DNA from: Solea solea
Taxonomy: Eukaryota; Chordata; Actinopteri; Pleuronectiformes; Soleidae
Length of the DNA: 64,000 nt
Direction: 5' to 3'
NCBI RefSeq assembly: GCF_958295425.1
Contig: NC_081145.1
Location: 18,021,272-18,085,271 of the forward strand
Within the stretch, counting starts at the first letter, position 1, and every line of letters starts with the position of its first letter. A model generated the notes under the pieces. That model saw only the letters and a program-made list of their open reading frames with translations. It was not told the DNA's origin and searched no databases. The position numbers and the translations under genes were made by a program. Below are positions 50,500 to 62,966 of this stretch, in pieces.

Positions 50500-51172
50500 C
50501 ATCCATCCATTGTCCACTTCAGCCTCCATAAAACACGAGGGTCACAGGGCTGCTGGTGCCAATCCCGGCTGACCAGTGGCAATTGCTCTAAGACAGCAAG
50601 GGAAGCTCAGCTTCCTCTCAAATGTTGTCATATATGTAGTGTGTTGTATTTATATTTCAATACTAAACGCGCTAGAATGTGATTAGAACGTGTCACTAGT
50701 TTGTTCAGAATCAGCTGTTTATCACGGATGATCGGCTTACGTGATTTCCGTATTCCCGTAGCAGCCTCCGTCTTAAAACCTATGGGACAGCACAGAATAG
50801 TTTTCACTGTGGTTGAACAAATGCGGCAAGAACATCACTTCCAGGGAAGCTCGGCTTCTCTAGGAGTCAATGCACACGGGGCTTCTGCATGATGATTGGA
50901 GGAACTGTCTGAAAGGCTGGACCAGTTTTTTGATTGATAGCCTGTTCTGCCTCAGTCCTGTGTGGATTTTGTGAGGGAAGTTTGTAGTCAAATAGCTGGT
51001 CGTTGTCTGCTATTTCCTTTTGTACATATACCCTGTCCAGTTAACCTCTGCGTGTTCTTTTTTGCATTCACACTGGTAGAACATGCAAACTCTACAAAGA
51101 ACAGTGCGAACCAGCATCCTTCTTGCTGTGAGGCAACAGTGCTATCCACGTGTACCACTATATGACCCATGT
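50500..51172 (-). mobile_element. L2-type LINE tail (antisense), apparently interrupted
   Basis: 50500-50575 reads like the antisense end of an L2-like tail (CATCCATCCATTGTCCACTTC, then GGGTCACAGGGCTGCTGGTGCC and CCCGGCTGACC). 51031-51172 reads like its more internal part (CCCTGTCC, GAACATGCAAACTCTACA, TTCTTGCTGTGAGGCAACAGTGC). The 455 bp between do not look like L2 and contain GGAAGCTCAGCTTCC at 50601-50615 and GGGAAGCTCGGCTTCTC near 50,845, suggesting a second repeat inserted into the first. Confidence 0.6.
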
Positions 51173-54100
51173 TGATTTAATTGTGTAAGTTTGTGCCTTT
51201 TTATGCCAAAAACACAAACAAGAATGTGTTTTTGTCACTGACGACACCGATTCTGAGTGAAGCTTCTAATTTCATGTGTTGTTTACGTGTCAGTGCGTTT
51301 GTTGCGGGGGTTGAATAACTTGTGCTGAAAAACAAAGCCCATTTATTTTTTGCTGATGAATGTTTTAGATGCCGTTAGACTGAGCTAGCACAGTCATTTT
51401 GTGCATAAAAGTTTCAGAGCAAATCTCATTTATTTAAGTTTACCCCAGGCATACATTTGAACCTGGTATGAATAGTTAAATAGGGGAAGGAGAAGACAGA
51501 GAGTAGGTGGATTAAGATTTTTTGTTGTTGTTTTTTTTTTTTTACTTTCAAACTGGAAAAGTTTGTGCAGCTTTAGAGAAACAAAATGCCTGAGAATATA
51601 TGTTGTCTCAGACCACTTTGTACACTAGAAAGCAAACAGTCAAGTAATTGATTCCGTTTGAAGTTGAACACAGGGGGATGTGGGGAGCAAGTCTCTCTCT
51701 GGCTGTTAGCACAACAGATGTCAGGTTGGTGTGGCTAAATATACTCTTTGGGGGTTTGTTATTTCCTCCGATATTGATTCTTACCCATGTGCCCAGTGAC
51801 TGAGGAGCTTTATTTTATTTTCAGTTTGAAGGCGCCATCACAGGTTTTATATCTTTGAGCGCACTGTGACACAAGAATGGATTGAATTTGGTTTTAGGAT
51901 CATCAGTAATCACTGCAGGTCTCAGTCAAATACCTAATGCTTATATCTTTCCTACATTTCTCAAGATTTCAGATGCAAGTCACATTATTTGGATTCATGT
52001 AATATTCACAAAATTCAATGATGTGAGTCCTCCACAGTAATCCCTATTTATGGATATACACGCTGGAACCAGCTGCTTCTTTAGACACCTGTCAGATCTG
52101 TTTCAACCTTGGATCGGTATTCATTTGAAGACCTTAATACCAGCTGAGACAGAACTCAAGAGGCTTGTTTGTGCTGCACCTGCTGTTTCTCATAGTTTAC
52201 AACGTGTTTATACAAGACAACATGTGATTTCCAAGGCAACACTAAATCTGTTTTGTTGTGAAATTAATTTGAAACATGTGGTTTGATTTTTTTTTTTTGT
52301 TTGTTTGTTTTGTCTGTCTGTCTGTTTTTAGCTCATGGGCATTTTGCAGTGCCTGCATTCAGATCAAGTTGTGATACATTATTCAACTGACAATAAAAGA
52401 GCTTGGTTGTTATTACCTTGATTATTCAATGCAACTTCCCAAATTAAAAAAGAAAATTAATTGAACATGAACATGAATTAACTGCATGTTGTTTATCAAC
52501 AATAGTGAGTTTCTTAGAGAATGACCTCGTTGGGTTCTGCAGAGAAAATAAAACTCATGGACTACTCCAAAAACCTGTTTGTCTGATGTAGCAAGCTGCA
52601 GTTTGTTTATTTCCTCATATATTACAGTCAATAGTAGGAATGAAAATCAAATTTGAAAATATGCAAAGTCAAATATGAGTGTCTGGCGCAATGAGTTACT
52701 TGCAGTAAAAGCTATATTTTCTGAGTATGTGACTGAAAAATCCCATCTTCGCCTGGAGATTTCACAGCCCATTGGCAGACATTTCACAGAGCTGAACCCT
52801 GACCCATGTGGAAGTAAAATGAAAGGTCACGAGGACAAAGACAGAGGAAAAATCAGACTTCTCCAGCTAATTGTGCTACCTTCAGCAGTGCGTGCCGCAC
52901 AGTGGGTTCCCTCCTGTGTCCCTTTTTGACTGATGTTCTGAGAATTATTTTCTGTCACTTAAGAGCTCAGGGCAACACCCGGAAGACTTCTTACCGGGCC
53001 AAGAGAGGAGGCCACCCCAGTGGTATTTAGAGAAGAGAATGAGGTCATTTTCAGTTCCATCCTGCTATGCATGACTGCTGAAGAATGCCGAGGACTGTGG
53101 ATTGCAGAAACGACATTGTCTATTCTGCTCAAGAATGGAGTGGACACAAATACAATGCAATCATATTCATTAAAAATGTATTTTGCAACATCATATTACT
53201 GATAAGGGCTTAGATAAGTTTGTCTTTCTTCTTGAATCTTTCATTAAAGGCTAAACTCCCAAAGGTACGAAAAAAAAGGCCAAAAGGCTTTTTTTTTTTC
53301 CCCCACTGTGAATAATGTTATTCCTATTTTTAAACACTGAACATACCAGAGGTTGGAGGAAATTAATGACAAGAAGAGCATGCCCACGCTCACGGTCAGT
53401 GAGCAGTTAAACAGGACATGGTGAATCGGGTGTTCGATGGACTGAGGAGGTCATGTGAATGAGCTGGGGAGCAGACTTGACAAGCAGCGGGCTGAGCGAA
53501 CCTGCACATTGGTGGAGATGAGCTGGTAATGAAACGCTATGTTGTGTGGTGAGTTTGGCAGACAACGAGTCAGGCGGGCCAACAACCAAACATCAGGTGA
53601 CCCCTGAAGCAAAAACTGATCCCATTAGAATTGACCTGTAGATGTAAACAACAATATCCTGAGTGTTTTTTCCACGTTAATACTAAAGTTTTTTTTGTAA
53701 ATGTTGTTTTTATCTGGAATGCTTTGTGGTTGAGGACAAAATTGACAACAAGATGATGAAGTGTATACAGTATATAGTAAATATGGGATAAACAAAGAAT
53801 CACTATTTTAAAACTAAAAGAACTGATACAAAGTGACCTGTCTCTCTCTCTACTAAGCACAGATTGCACAAGCTTCCGGTTTGTCAACTAGTTCAAAATT
53901 AAAGACATTATTAATTTTTTATCACTCCACGTACGTTTCGCTTCGCACCCAGTCAAACCTGTCACCAGTGTCCTGGATAATTTATACTCAGTATACGATT
54001 TATTTCAACATTAAGGAGCAGCGACACATGCAAGACCGTTGCTGTCAAAGTTCATGTCATGAGGAGAGAGCGCATGGATTTGTGGCTGAATGCTATCTGT

Positions 54101-57100
54101 AATGTTGCGAAAGCACATGAATGCTGCTTTATGGAAATCCTAATACAGGCTTTACATTCATTAACACGTGTCGGTATTTGCAACCGCCAAGGACGAGACA
54201 AGGATCCTCCATGTAGAATTACACCATGCAATCACAGGGTTATATGCACTCTCAGTGCTGCACAGGCCTTTGAGAGTGACAGTGAATTGTGAGCATAAAC
54301 AGTTGTATTTTTTTGCACCACTGTTCAAGCCACATGCTAAAGAAAATGGTCCAAAAACAATCATTTTAATTTAATTCTGTTATGGCTTCACTGAGACATT
54401 TAGCCAGCATGACATGATAGGATGCTGAAAGTGAAGGGACTAATGTATTATTTATACTTGTGCTTTTTGCTGTAGTGACACATCGTAATGCTATGGGAGG
54501 AAAATGGTTTATAGTGTTGTTTTTCTTGTAGAATAAAAAATGAATGCAAAACCCTTGGGAATTAGTTTTTGTTGTGCGCATGTATGATAGATGCCTTTTA
54601 CACAATAATGCCCGTCATTTGAACAAAGACAATTCATTCACTTATTTTCTCATATGTAGGTGACGATTAAGGACCCACACAACAAATAAATGTTTCTGTC
54701 ATGACAGGTGCAAGTAATGTAATGATTGAACGGTACAGTTATAGGAGCTCTCTCAGAGGAAAGAGATGAATAGTGACCTAGTGAAGGAGTTCAGGTACTA
54801 GTGCAGGTATTAGTGAGTTTGGTTCTCCTGTTTCTGTTCAATTGAAACAGATTCTCCTGGAATCTTGTAAAAAATGTAATCAGTCCTACACGGTTTTACA
54901 GAAAGTAGGGTTTGATTGTTGAAGAGCGTGTACAGAACTGTCTCCTTCCTACAGGACTCATTATTTAAAGTATTAAATGTGACATTCACTTGTCTTCTGA
55001 TAAACCAACAATACACAATTCTGCACAATTCAATTATGAATGGTAAAGTTAATAGAGGTCTAAAGGTAGTTTCATTAACAGAGCACTGATATCAAAGAAC
55101 AGTGACAGCGCTTGAACCACAAAATGGGCTCTGGGAACTGCAACAAATCCCTCAGCATTTTTATTTTCCTACAGTTGGTGTGGGCTGTGAACAGACCAGG
55201 GGCTGGCGATGTGTGATTTTCCTCAGTTAGTCACGGCCACCTACACACGGACTAAACATTATCGAAGATTCAGCGTTAAAAATTCAATCCTCAGTATATT
55301 GTGGATACTGTAGATTGCTGAAGCGTTCTATTAAAATTATTTGCAGGCCATGAACTATCATTTATGTGCTGTGGACTATCGAACGTTTGCATCGATGATA
55401 GCAGTTTCATGCACTGCAGGGCCTTCCACCAGTAAAATGCAGATGAGCACGATATGAAAAAAAGATGGAAATGAATTATTGCATAACTCTTAACTAGAGT
55501 ATGTGCATGCCCTGGTAATTCCATGAGTTTCCCAGTGCCATACAAATGTTATTTAATATGACAAATTTTACTTGAATGTATGACATATTGTCTGCGTGTT
55601 AAATATAGTTATAACGAATTTCTGGAACTGGAAACAAGCGTCATTGAAACCATTCATAATTGAAATCCTAAAGACTTAGTGGTTGCGGAATTATAAAGGA
55701 ACTAATATTACCAATCTGCAATCGTTGAGGAGTCTTTCTTTCATTGAATATACACCACATAGTATGCATCACTCCCTCACACAATGTCTACTGCTTTAAG
55801 GCTCTGGTATACCGTGTACAGACACGGTTCACATGGCGCAAACTGCGTCATCAACCATCAACGGCCAGATTTCAGAATTGTGCGCAAAGAACTTGTTGGG
55901 TGCACGTGGACAGCGAATGTGCGAACTGAACTTCCGTCCCACGGGTAGGTGGAGTATTAAGCCCCGCTCACCAAGCAGAAAAAACATTTTGACAACAGAA
56001 GAAGTTATAAATGACTGTAATTTAAAGGTGCCGTATGACTGCATGACTGTGTTTCCTCCAAGATACCAAAGAAAGAGGTTTATTTCTACTGGAACAAGGT
56101 TAGATACTGGCCATTGTCTAGTCAGTACAATTGTAGTTTGGGTTGCCTTGAAGGCATCTGGAAAAATAACAGTTTGAAGAGATATATTCTTCAGGACCTA
56201 ACTTGAAATCTTATTGGACACCTGTTAACAAAATGCTAGGAGGGTCAATGCATGAGGTAGAGGGAAGTCTTGCAGAAGCTCAGTCAGAGTAACACAGGTG
56301 TACTTTCTAGTGGTTACAAAGTTTGGTTGAAACTTTAAATGGTTTTAATTGCTGTAAAATTGTCTCCGACTTCAAGCTCTTCACAAATAAATGCAAAGTC
56401 AAGGAAGCAGCCCTTTGGTGCAACATATTTAACATCAATGTTTATAACATTAACGACCCCTTGTGTCCCTCTGGAGTAGCCCATTCAGGGAACTTCAGTG
56501 ATTTGGTTGAATGGTAGAGACTTAGTCCTATCTTCAACTTCCAGGCATGCACTGGCTTCCCTGGCTCTTTGTCAAATCCATGTAGAGAAGCTCTTAGATA
56601 AAGTAATGAGAGTGGTAAGTGAATATTTAAGCACATAATTAAAATGTTCTCTTCGTATTGAAGGGTAAAGAAAGTGTACAATTGTGTCGCAACTAGTGGC
56701 ACTTGTGTTCGAGTAGTGCCATGTTTGTTTGAGTGCTTGTGGTTGAACAACTGGATCATTCTACTGTCCACAAACAACATGACGAACAGGATTATAAAAG
56801 GACACAAAAGAGGTTTACGACTGCATTTAAATTCATATTTATCTAACGAAGTAAAACGTTCTTTTCATCATTAAACGCAACAGCCTACATTCAGGATATA
56901 AAGGTATGTGAATTATTTAAGCGCACAATAAATGTTACCATGGTTTGCTCAAGCATTGAATAATTTAAACAAATTATTTGGTTAAAAAAATAAAATGCAC
57001 AGGGCGGTAATGTTTTATTTAATGTGCAATTTGATGTGCGCATGTGCAAAACACACAAGATGAATGATCTTAGATTTAATAGGGGCTTGAAATGGTTCTA

Positions 57101-57115
57101 AAGAATAGATTGAAA
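51173..57115. other. Unassigned DNA, no gene recognised
   Basis: Long stretch of ordinary composition with short T-runs (51,529-51,543; 52,287-52,298). A more CpG-rich patch at about 55,800-55,970 may be a decayed DNA transposon, but I could not find its ends. No exon or RNA gene recognised. Confidence 0.5.
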
Positions 57116-57120
57116 CGTGT

Positions 57121-57228
57121 ACTTTTATACAACTACAACCCTAATTTAAAGTGTTAGGGTAAGTGCTTTCCTCCTGGATGTGCTCAGCTTATTAAGTTGT
57201 GTCTGACAAAATACAGATAGAAGCTTTG
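57121..57228 (+). repeat. Local direct repeat, copy A
   Basis: CAACTACAACCCTAATTTAAA, then GTGCTTTCCTCCTGGATGTGCTC, then CTTATTAAGTT and TGTCTGACAAA with ATACAGATAGAAGCT aligns with 57816-57936. It lacks a 15-base internal segment present in copy B. Confidence 0.85.
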
Positions 57229-57815
57229 TAGTTGTATAGTTGAATAGTTCTGAAGGTCAAAAAAGAGATCCCTGTAATAGTACACTACAGTTGCAAAATG
57301 ATTAGCTTAATGAATAAGAAAAAAAAAAGGTCGCATCCCATGTGTTTCGCCAACTCCACATCCATGTGGCTCGAGAACAGACCCAAAGCACTCCCTGTAA
57401 ACAGATGTGGCAATTCAAAAGGTCAGCCCGAGCTGGAGAAGCTCAGAGGAAGGACATTTCTAAGAGGCACTCAGGTTTTACAAGAAGTTTGCTGTATGTA
57501 CATGGACGCGGAATACAAATGGCTTACATTTCACTGAGCCATGAGCGACGCTCCAGTGAGCACACAAGCCACTGGACCATTGTGTACTTTGTGCTCATGG
57601 TGAGTTCTTTGGGTGGGAATTTAATCTCATGTGCAGTGAGGTTATTACAATTAGATCACATTCTGCTACATCAAGATTGTTGGTTTGATTCTGTTATAGT
57701 CATTGAATGAATTTATATTCACTTGTTTCTTTTGTTATTTTTGCCATTTTGTTTCAACACATCATACCTTTGTGCTGCCTTGTGCTTGAGGCACAGACAG
57801 GCTACGCACCACTTA
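57229..57815. other. Unassigned DNA between the direct repeats
   Basis: About 590 bp with no recognised coding domain. Short frames at 57298-57537 and 57342-57710 overlap and have no family match I can name. Confidence 0.5.
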
Positions 57816-57936
57816 TGCTTTTGTGTAACTACAGCCCTAATTTAAAATGTTGGTGTAAGCACTTTCCTCCTGGATGTGCTCCTGGGATGCAGGTTTCTCC
57901 TTATTAAAGTTTTGTCTGACAAATACAGATACAAGC
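57816..57936 (+). repeat. Local direct repeat, copy B
   Basis: Partner of 57121-57228 in the same orientation. It has the additional CTGGGATGCAGGTTTCTC between the two conserved blocks. Confidence 0.85.
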
Positions 57937-58121
57937 TAATTCTAACCTTGACTTTATGGGAATACCGCTAAAATTCACCATCACAGATATTTTAATGTGA
58001 AGATGCACTGAAGCTGTCATATTCAGCTATCCCTTCAGTATATGTGTGTGTGATGTCACGCCACAGCAGAAGCACTGGGGTTAAATAGAAAAGAAGGGAA
58101 CATTTAGCAACTATTCACTCT

Positions 58122-58410
58122 CTCCACTGGCTTCCTATTCCTTGTCGGATTGATTTTAAAATTGTATTTTTTGCACCATCTTACCTCTTCTTTATCTCCA
58201 CGCTCCATCTCGAGCTCTGAGGTCTAACAACAGGCTGCTTTTAGATGTGCCAAATTCTCGGCCACAAACCTGAGGGAATCGGGCCTTTTCTGTAGCTGTC
58301 CCTGAACTCTGGAGCAAGTTACCCATGGAAATAAAATCTGCCCCCACCATAGAACATTTTAAATCACTTTTAAAGACCCTACTCCTCTCCTTGGCCTTCA
58401 CTTCAGGATA
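58122..58410 (+). mobile_element. Decayed LINE reverse-transcriptase C-terminal fragment
   Basis: The + strand from 58122 translates LHWLPIPCRIDFKI, the hallmark of the region just after the RT domain in L2/CR1/Rex1-like non-LTR retrotransposons. Further on, in other frames, CPELWSKLP and HFKSLLKTLLL match the expected ending of that protein. Internal deletions and frameshifts make it a dead remnant. Confidence 0.8.
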
Positions 58411-59834
58411 AAAATAGTCATCCTGGACACTTCTATATAACTATTTATTTTTCATTGATTTTATGTTTTATACCTTCTATATTGCTGCGCCTCTAAATCT
58501 GTCGACCTTGGTTGTTGTTAAAGTTGATTTGACATTTTGTGAACAGATTCTACATATTAGTTAATATCTCTGCTCACAGTAAAAGACTGCCCAGCTATTG
58601 AGAGCTGAATCCAAGAACAGAAGGTGGATTCAAATGCAGAGACCTGAGGAATCTACATTTAAAAATGAGGCCTGTGGACATGTGTCCTTTATGCATGATT
58701 TGTTTCAGTTTATGCGTGGTTACACATTAAATGTGAGGAAATTTATGTAATGCAAAACACCCCCAGCAAAACTAATTGTTTGGATCAGGAAATGTATGCA
58801 TGTACATCTGTTATCTCTATTTAATGTACACTAGAGAGCAGGGTGGTATTGCTGTATCACTCTTTTATCTCTATTTTCTCCGTTACTTACTTGAAAATGT
58901 TCATATTTCAACTCACATTCTTTCTGTCGGCACGTGGCTCAAGCCTCGACATATTATTTCAATGCAAGGTCAAAACATGTCAAGTACATCAAAACTTTCA
59001 CTTACTTTCTGAACTTTCTCGAAGACAAACAGTCGTTGCCTGTAACGACGCCTGGCAATTCATTCATCTGGAATAATATTCAACTGACATTTTCCAACAG
59101 CATGTGCTCCAACCTTTCACACAAAGGCAAAAGGTGTATTCCCCAAATGCTCATCAGTGGAAATCAAACACAGTGTGTTTCAGTCCTTGAAGGCATATTA
59201 TAATGAGTGGGAACCCTGAAAGAAAAAGTTCCTGCTATTTTTGCCTCAGATCCCAGCAGGTTCTCTCTCTCAAAATAATACTAAACACCTGCCGTGTTTA
59301 ACACGGTGTGTGTGAATACATGTTGTTGTTTTTTTTCTTTAACCTGGCAACTGTTTTTTTATGTAACTGTATGTGTCTATTTATTTATTTTTCAATCACT
59401 GTAGAGCTGTGCACTACAATATATTAGCATATGACATATTTATAGATCTTTTTCATCATAATAGAAACATGTATAGGTGTGTTTAGGCTGAATGAAAATT
59501 AAGAAGACGTGATTACCCATTCTAGGTTTAAAAATGAACACCAAATCAGAAATTATCTCTTTACATATGTCTGCTTGTTGAGTGTCTTAAAGTCACTGTA
59601 TGAAGTCATGTTCACATGAAAAGGTATTTCATGGTTAAGTCACTAGGAAGACAAGTGGGTTCAAATATCAGTGATGCATTGTTCGAACTTGACTGAAAAA
59701 GTTATGCACATCCTGAGGCTCCGTGACTACACTTTGAACAATGAGAAGTGAGATAGAAGAAAGACGTGGGGTAAGTTCTCCCTCTCTCTGTTCTACAGAC
59801 ATCTTTCTGCAGCTATTCCTTTAGAGGACACAGC
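58411..59834. other. Unassigned DNA, no gene recognised
   Basis: AT-rich, with several short overlapping frames and no recognised domain or repeat. Confidence 0.5.
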
Positions 59835-60000
59835 GATGACTTCCATTCATTTGGAGAGTCTAATGAAGTCCTGACCTTTTAACCCTAACCTAACCAAAAT
59901 TCAAATCTTAGCCCTAAACTTAACCAGTTCCTCATTAGGACCAGGTTTTTGTCTCCACAAGGACTACTGGTCCTCATGCACACACACACAACAGACGAAA
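59835..60000. repeat. Fish dispersed repeat with CCCTAACC-like motifs
   Basis: ACTTCCATTCATTTGGAGAG, then TTTTAACCCTAACCTAACC, TTAGCCCTAAACTTAACC, AGGACCAGG and TCTCCACAAGGACTACTGG resemble a common vertebrate dispersed repeat I recognise in outline. The TAACCC-like motifs belong to that repeat and are not telomeric. Confidence 0.45.
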
Positions 60001-60189
60001 AAGAATACTTCAGTGGCATCACACGTGGATTGAATGCATGTCTCATTGAGGGTCGTTGATATTTTGAGCTTGTGAAATGATGCACTTAAAAATGCATTAG
60101 CAAACTCCAATGTGTGATTTTGTCAAACATCACACGTGCATTTGTATTTTCCCTCCGCTAGGTATTGTGGTGATCATGGAGATTATATA

Positions 60190-60378
60190 CAGGCTGCAAC
60201 CAATGATCATTTTCATAATTGATTTCTCTATTCATCTTTTGGCATCATAAAATGTCAGTTGATCAGTGTTTGGAAGTTATTATAATTTCCAATGTCTTGT
60301 TTTGTCCCCAAACCAAAATGATTCCGTTTTCTTTGTTATACGAAGCAAAGAAACGAGGAAGCAAGTTTCAGCCCTAAT
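60190..60378. mobile_element. Short fish DNA-transposon-like repeat
   Basis: Starts CAGGCTGCAACCAATGATC and ends GTTTCAGCCCTAAT, which gives a rough inverted repeat. The interior (TCATAAAATGTCAG, GATCAGTGTTTGG, AATGTCTTGTTTTGTCC, CAAAGAAACGAGGAAGC) matches an abundant teleost element I remember in outline. Confidence 0.5.
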
Positions 60379-60964
60379 ATACTTTCGATAACGTTAATTA
60401 AAGTTAACCCTTATTTTTGGAAACAAAATCATAATTTTGAGTTTAAGTTATAAACTCAAAATCCCGATATCCATGTCCACTACTCTATAAATCGCCAACG
60501 TCAGTACTTTCTCCTTTGCTTTGAAAAAAGTATTCCTTGGTAAGAGCTGACAAGCTCCTGACATCTCTTTGACTGGTCTTCTCTTGCAAGAGCTTCCAGC
60601 TCATTGATTTGGCTTCCATACAGCAACACCTTTCCTTCAGTCCACACCAAAGATATTCTGGCATTCAAAGACAGGTCCCTGACAATCATGCAAAGTGTCA
60701 CGTAAACAAAAAACTCAACAAATATGTCTCCTCGCTGTGGGTTGGCATTTCTGTGAATCCAATTTCTGCGGCGCAAAAAAAACAAGGCAGTGCAATTCTT
60801 GTGATAAGCTTCACCTTTCTTGCACCAGACAGTTTGCTGACTATGCGTTTCATCGCGTCAGAGAATTTCATCCTTGGACTGTTCGTTGTAGTGTCCAGTT
60901 ACGAAGTTCTTCTTCTAGTTATTGACTTATCTGTATATACAATGGCCCTTTTTCTCAATAATCA
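60379..60964. other. Unassigned DNA, no gene recognised
   Basis: Overlapping frames on both strands (60501-60785 and 60609-61019) have no recognised domain. Confidence 0.5.
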
Positions 60965-61140
60965 AGTATGCAAGGATGTACTACTTGAGAAGTACGTACT
61001 GGAGTACATACTCACTTAGTACGGGAGTACACAAGTATGATTCTTCAATTGGAACAGCAGCGTACTTCCTTGTTCTACTGTTTGAATGGCGGGTGGCACC
61101 AAGTGCTTAAGCCTCATGACCGCCACCTACAGTGTTGATA
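60965..61140. mobile_element. Possible MITE with repeated AGTAC motifs
   Basis: GTACTACTTGAGAAGTACG, GTACTGGAGTACATACTCAC and TTAGTACGGGAGTACACAAG form overlapping short palindromes, followed by GCGGGTGGCACC. This resembles a fish non-autonomous DNA element. Ends are not defined. Confidence 0.3.
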
Positions 61141-61209
61141 AATGAACATATGAAATACTTTTAATAAATGCATATATAATGTTATTATTTTCACATTTTA
61201 AATATTTAA

Positions 61210-61211
61210 CT

Positions 61212-61260
<49 letters not shown>

Positions 61261-61292
61261 GTGTATATGTACACATATATGTACATATTATA
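61210..61292. repeat. TA microsatellite
   Basis: Two TA tracts joined by CA, then TATGTACACATATATGTACATA. Confidence 0.9.
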
Positions 61293-62861
61293 TTTAAATA
61301 CAGATACAATGACCAGGCAACTTTAATATACATCTAAAATTCGAAGTTAAAATAAATAAAACATTAATAATATACAAACTTTCTGCCTCTGCGGAGCTGA
61401 TCACCTCCGACAACGTCGCTGCCAAACTATAAATACGTCATATCTTAATACACAAACCACATGTTTGAATTCTAAATGACTCATTTCTCGCCTCAAATGA
61501 TCTTAAAACTGCATTCCGGGACAGAGAATAATATTTACTTCAGGATATTGAGAGACGGCCATTGACCAGGAACAGCAAGGGGGAGCAGATGGTGTTGATC
61601 TCTTCCAGACATGGTCAAGTTTGCGGCCCTGGATAGCATTAAAGCTAGGCCAATGTTAGCAGATGGCTGTCCCAAATGCTGAATTTCTCTCCATCTGACT
61701 TGACAATCCGAGAGGAAAAATGCTTAATGATTAGTCAGCTAAAATGTAAGGGTTTGGATGTGTGCTTATAACCTCTGGCCATCAGCTGTCACACAGGATT
61801 TCTGTGTGTCCATATGTCAGACTTTGTGAAACATCACTGTTCATCTTCTTATCCTTGGATTTTTGTCACACCTTTAACTTTAAGCTCTCTGTTTTCATTC
61901 TGACGGAGAATACTTCTATTAAAGCGATCAAATTAATACAGTATGTACATTTGATCCTTATGAAACAGTACATTAAGCATATCAAGCATTCAGGTAAAGA
62001 ATACGTTCCCTAAATTCAGCAGACGTTTTTTTTCTTGTCATTGTCTCAAACACTTTCAAACATTAACGTCAGTATCAACGTACTCTCTGTTATTACGCAA
62101 CACAACTTTAAATGCCAGTGTTTGGCAGCATTTATGTGGAAGATGCAGCACCACAGGTAAATCAGAACATTCCGTGTGACCTTCACACGCTTCAAACTGC
62201 TCTGCTTCATATATTTATTGTGTTCTTGTACATATTCTACTTCAATCACGGATCACTTCAGTTGTGATTGCGTCCCAGTCCATTTACTACTTGATTTCCC
62301 ATTTTTTATTAAAAATGGCAGCCTTTGTGCTTCATGAGGCAAGACGAAGCCACAAAATTTCAAACTTCGACGGTGCAACTTGGACCGGTCCATTATCATC
62401 CATCAAAAACTCTTTTAGCCCAGCTTTTCAAATTCACTGGACATGGAATAATTATCAACTGATCTGTAGATCAGCTTACATTTTGTTTTGGAAGAAGCAC
62501 TACCTTTGAAATATTATGTATTTACTTGGTCTTATAATATTCTCACTAATCGCGACATCATGTGCTTTATTTATTTCTAGAAAACTGGACTTCTAATGAG
62601 CACAAATGTGTCGTAAAACACATCCACACTTTGCACATTTTAGTCCTACTTTTACTAAGTTGGGAAAGTGTTTGTTAACCTCATGCCAAGTGTACTGTTT
62701 AATGAACCTAAGGACAAAGCAGTAATTAACTGCAAAGTTAGTGCATTAGTATGAGGGCCCTTCATATGATTATTTCAGGCATTGTGGTAATAAAAATATC
62801 ACAGTGAAATAGGCTCTTGTCTGAAGTGCATGCAGAAGGCTTAATCAACGGCTACAAAAGA
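61293..62861. other. Unassigned DNA, no gene recognised
   Basis: No RNA gene, exon or transposon end recognised. Confidence 0.5.
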
Positions 62862-62966
62862 CATGTTGTTGTTTTTTAAAGCAGTTACACAAACATATTC
62901 ATAGTACCGTCAATTTCTGCCAATAAATGTTGTGTTCAGAGAGTCCTAAATGTTACACACTGGACT
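62862..62966 (-). mobile_element. 5' fragment of the same MITE family as at 25460
   Basis: On the - strand from 62966: AGTCCAGTGTGTAACATTTAGG, then TTATTGGCAGAAATTG, then ATGAATATGTTTGTGTAACTGC, matching the first hundred or so bases of the 25460-25820 element. The other end is not found, so this is a truncated or decayed copy. Confidence 0.65.

Noticed and set aside
55790..55970. CpG-rich patch as a promoter or DNA transposon
   Set aside because: No terminal repeats, target duplication or core promoter elements could be identified.
57298..57710. Overlapping frames as possible exons
   Set aside because: No domain or convincing splice sites; they lie between two direct repeats and start next to an A-run.
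59880..59930. Interstitial telomere from CCCTAACC motifs
   Set aside because: The motifs are irregular and lie inside a known-looking dispersed repeat, with no tandem TTAGGG run.
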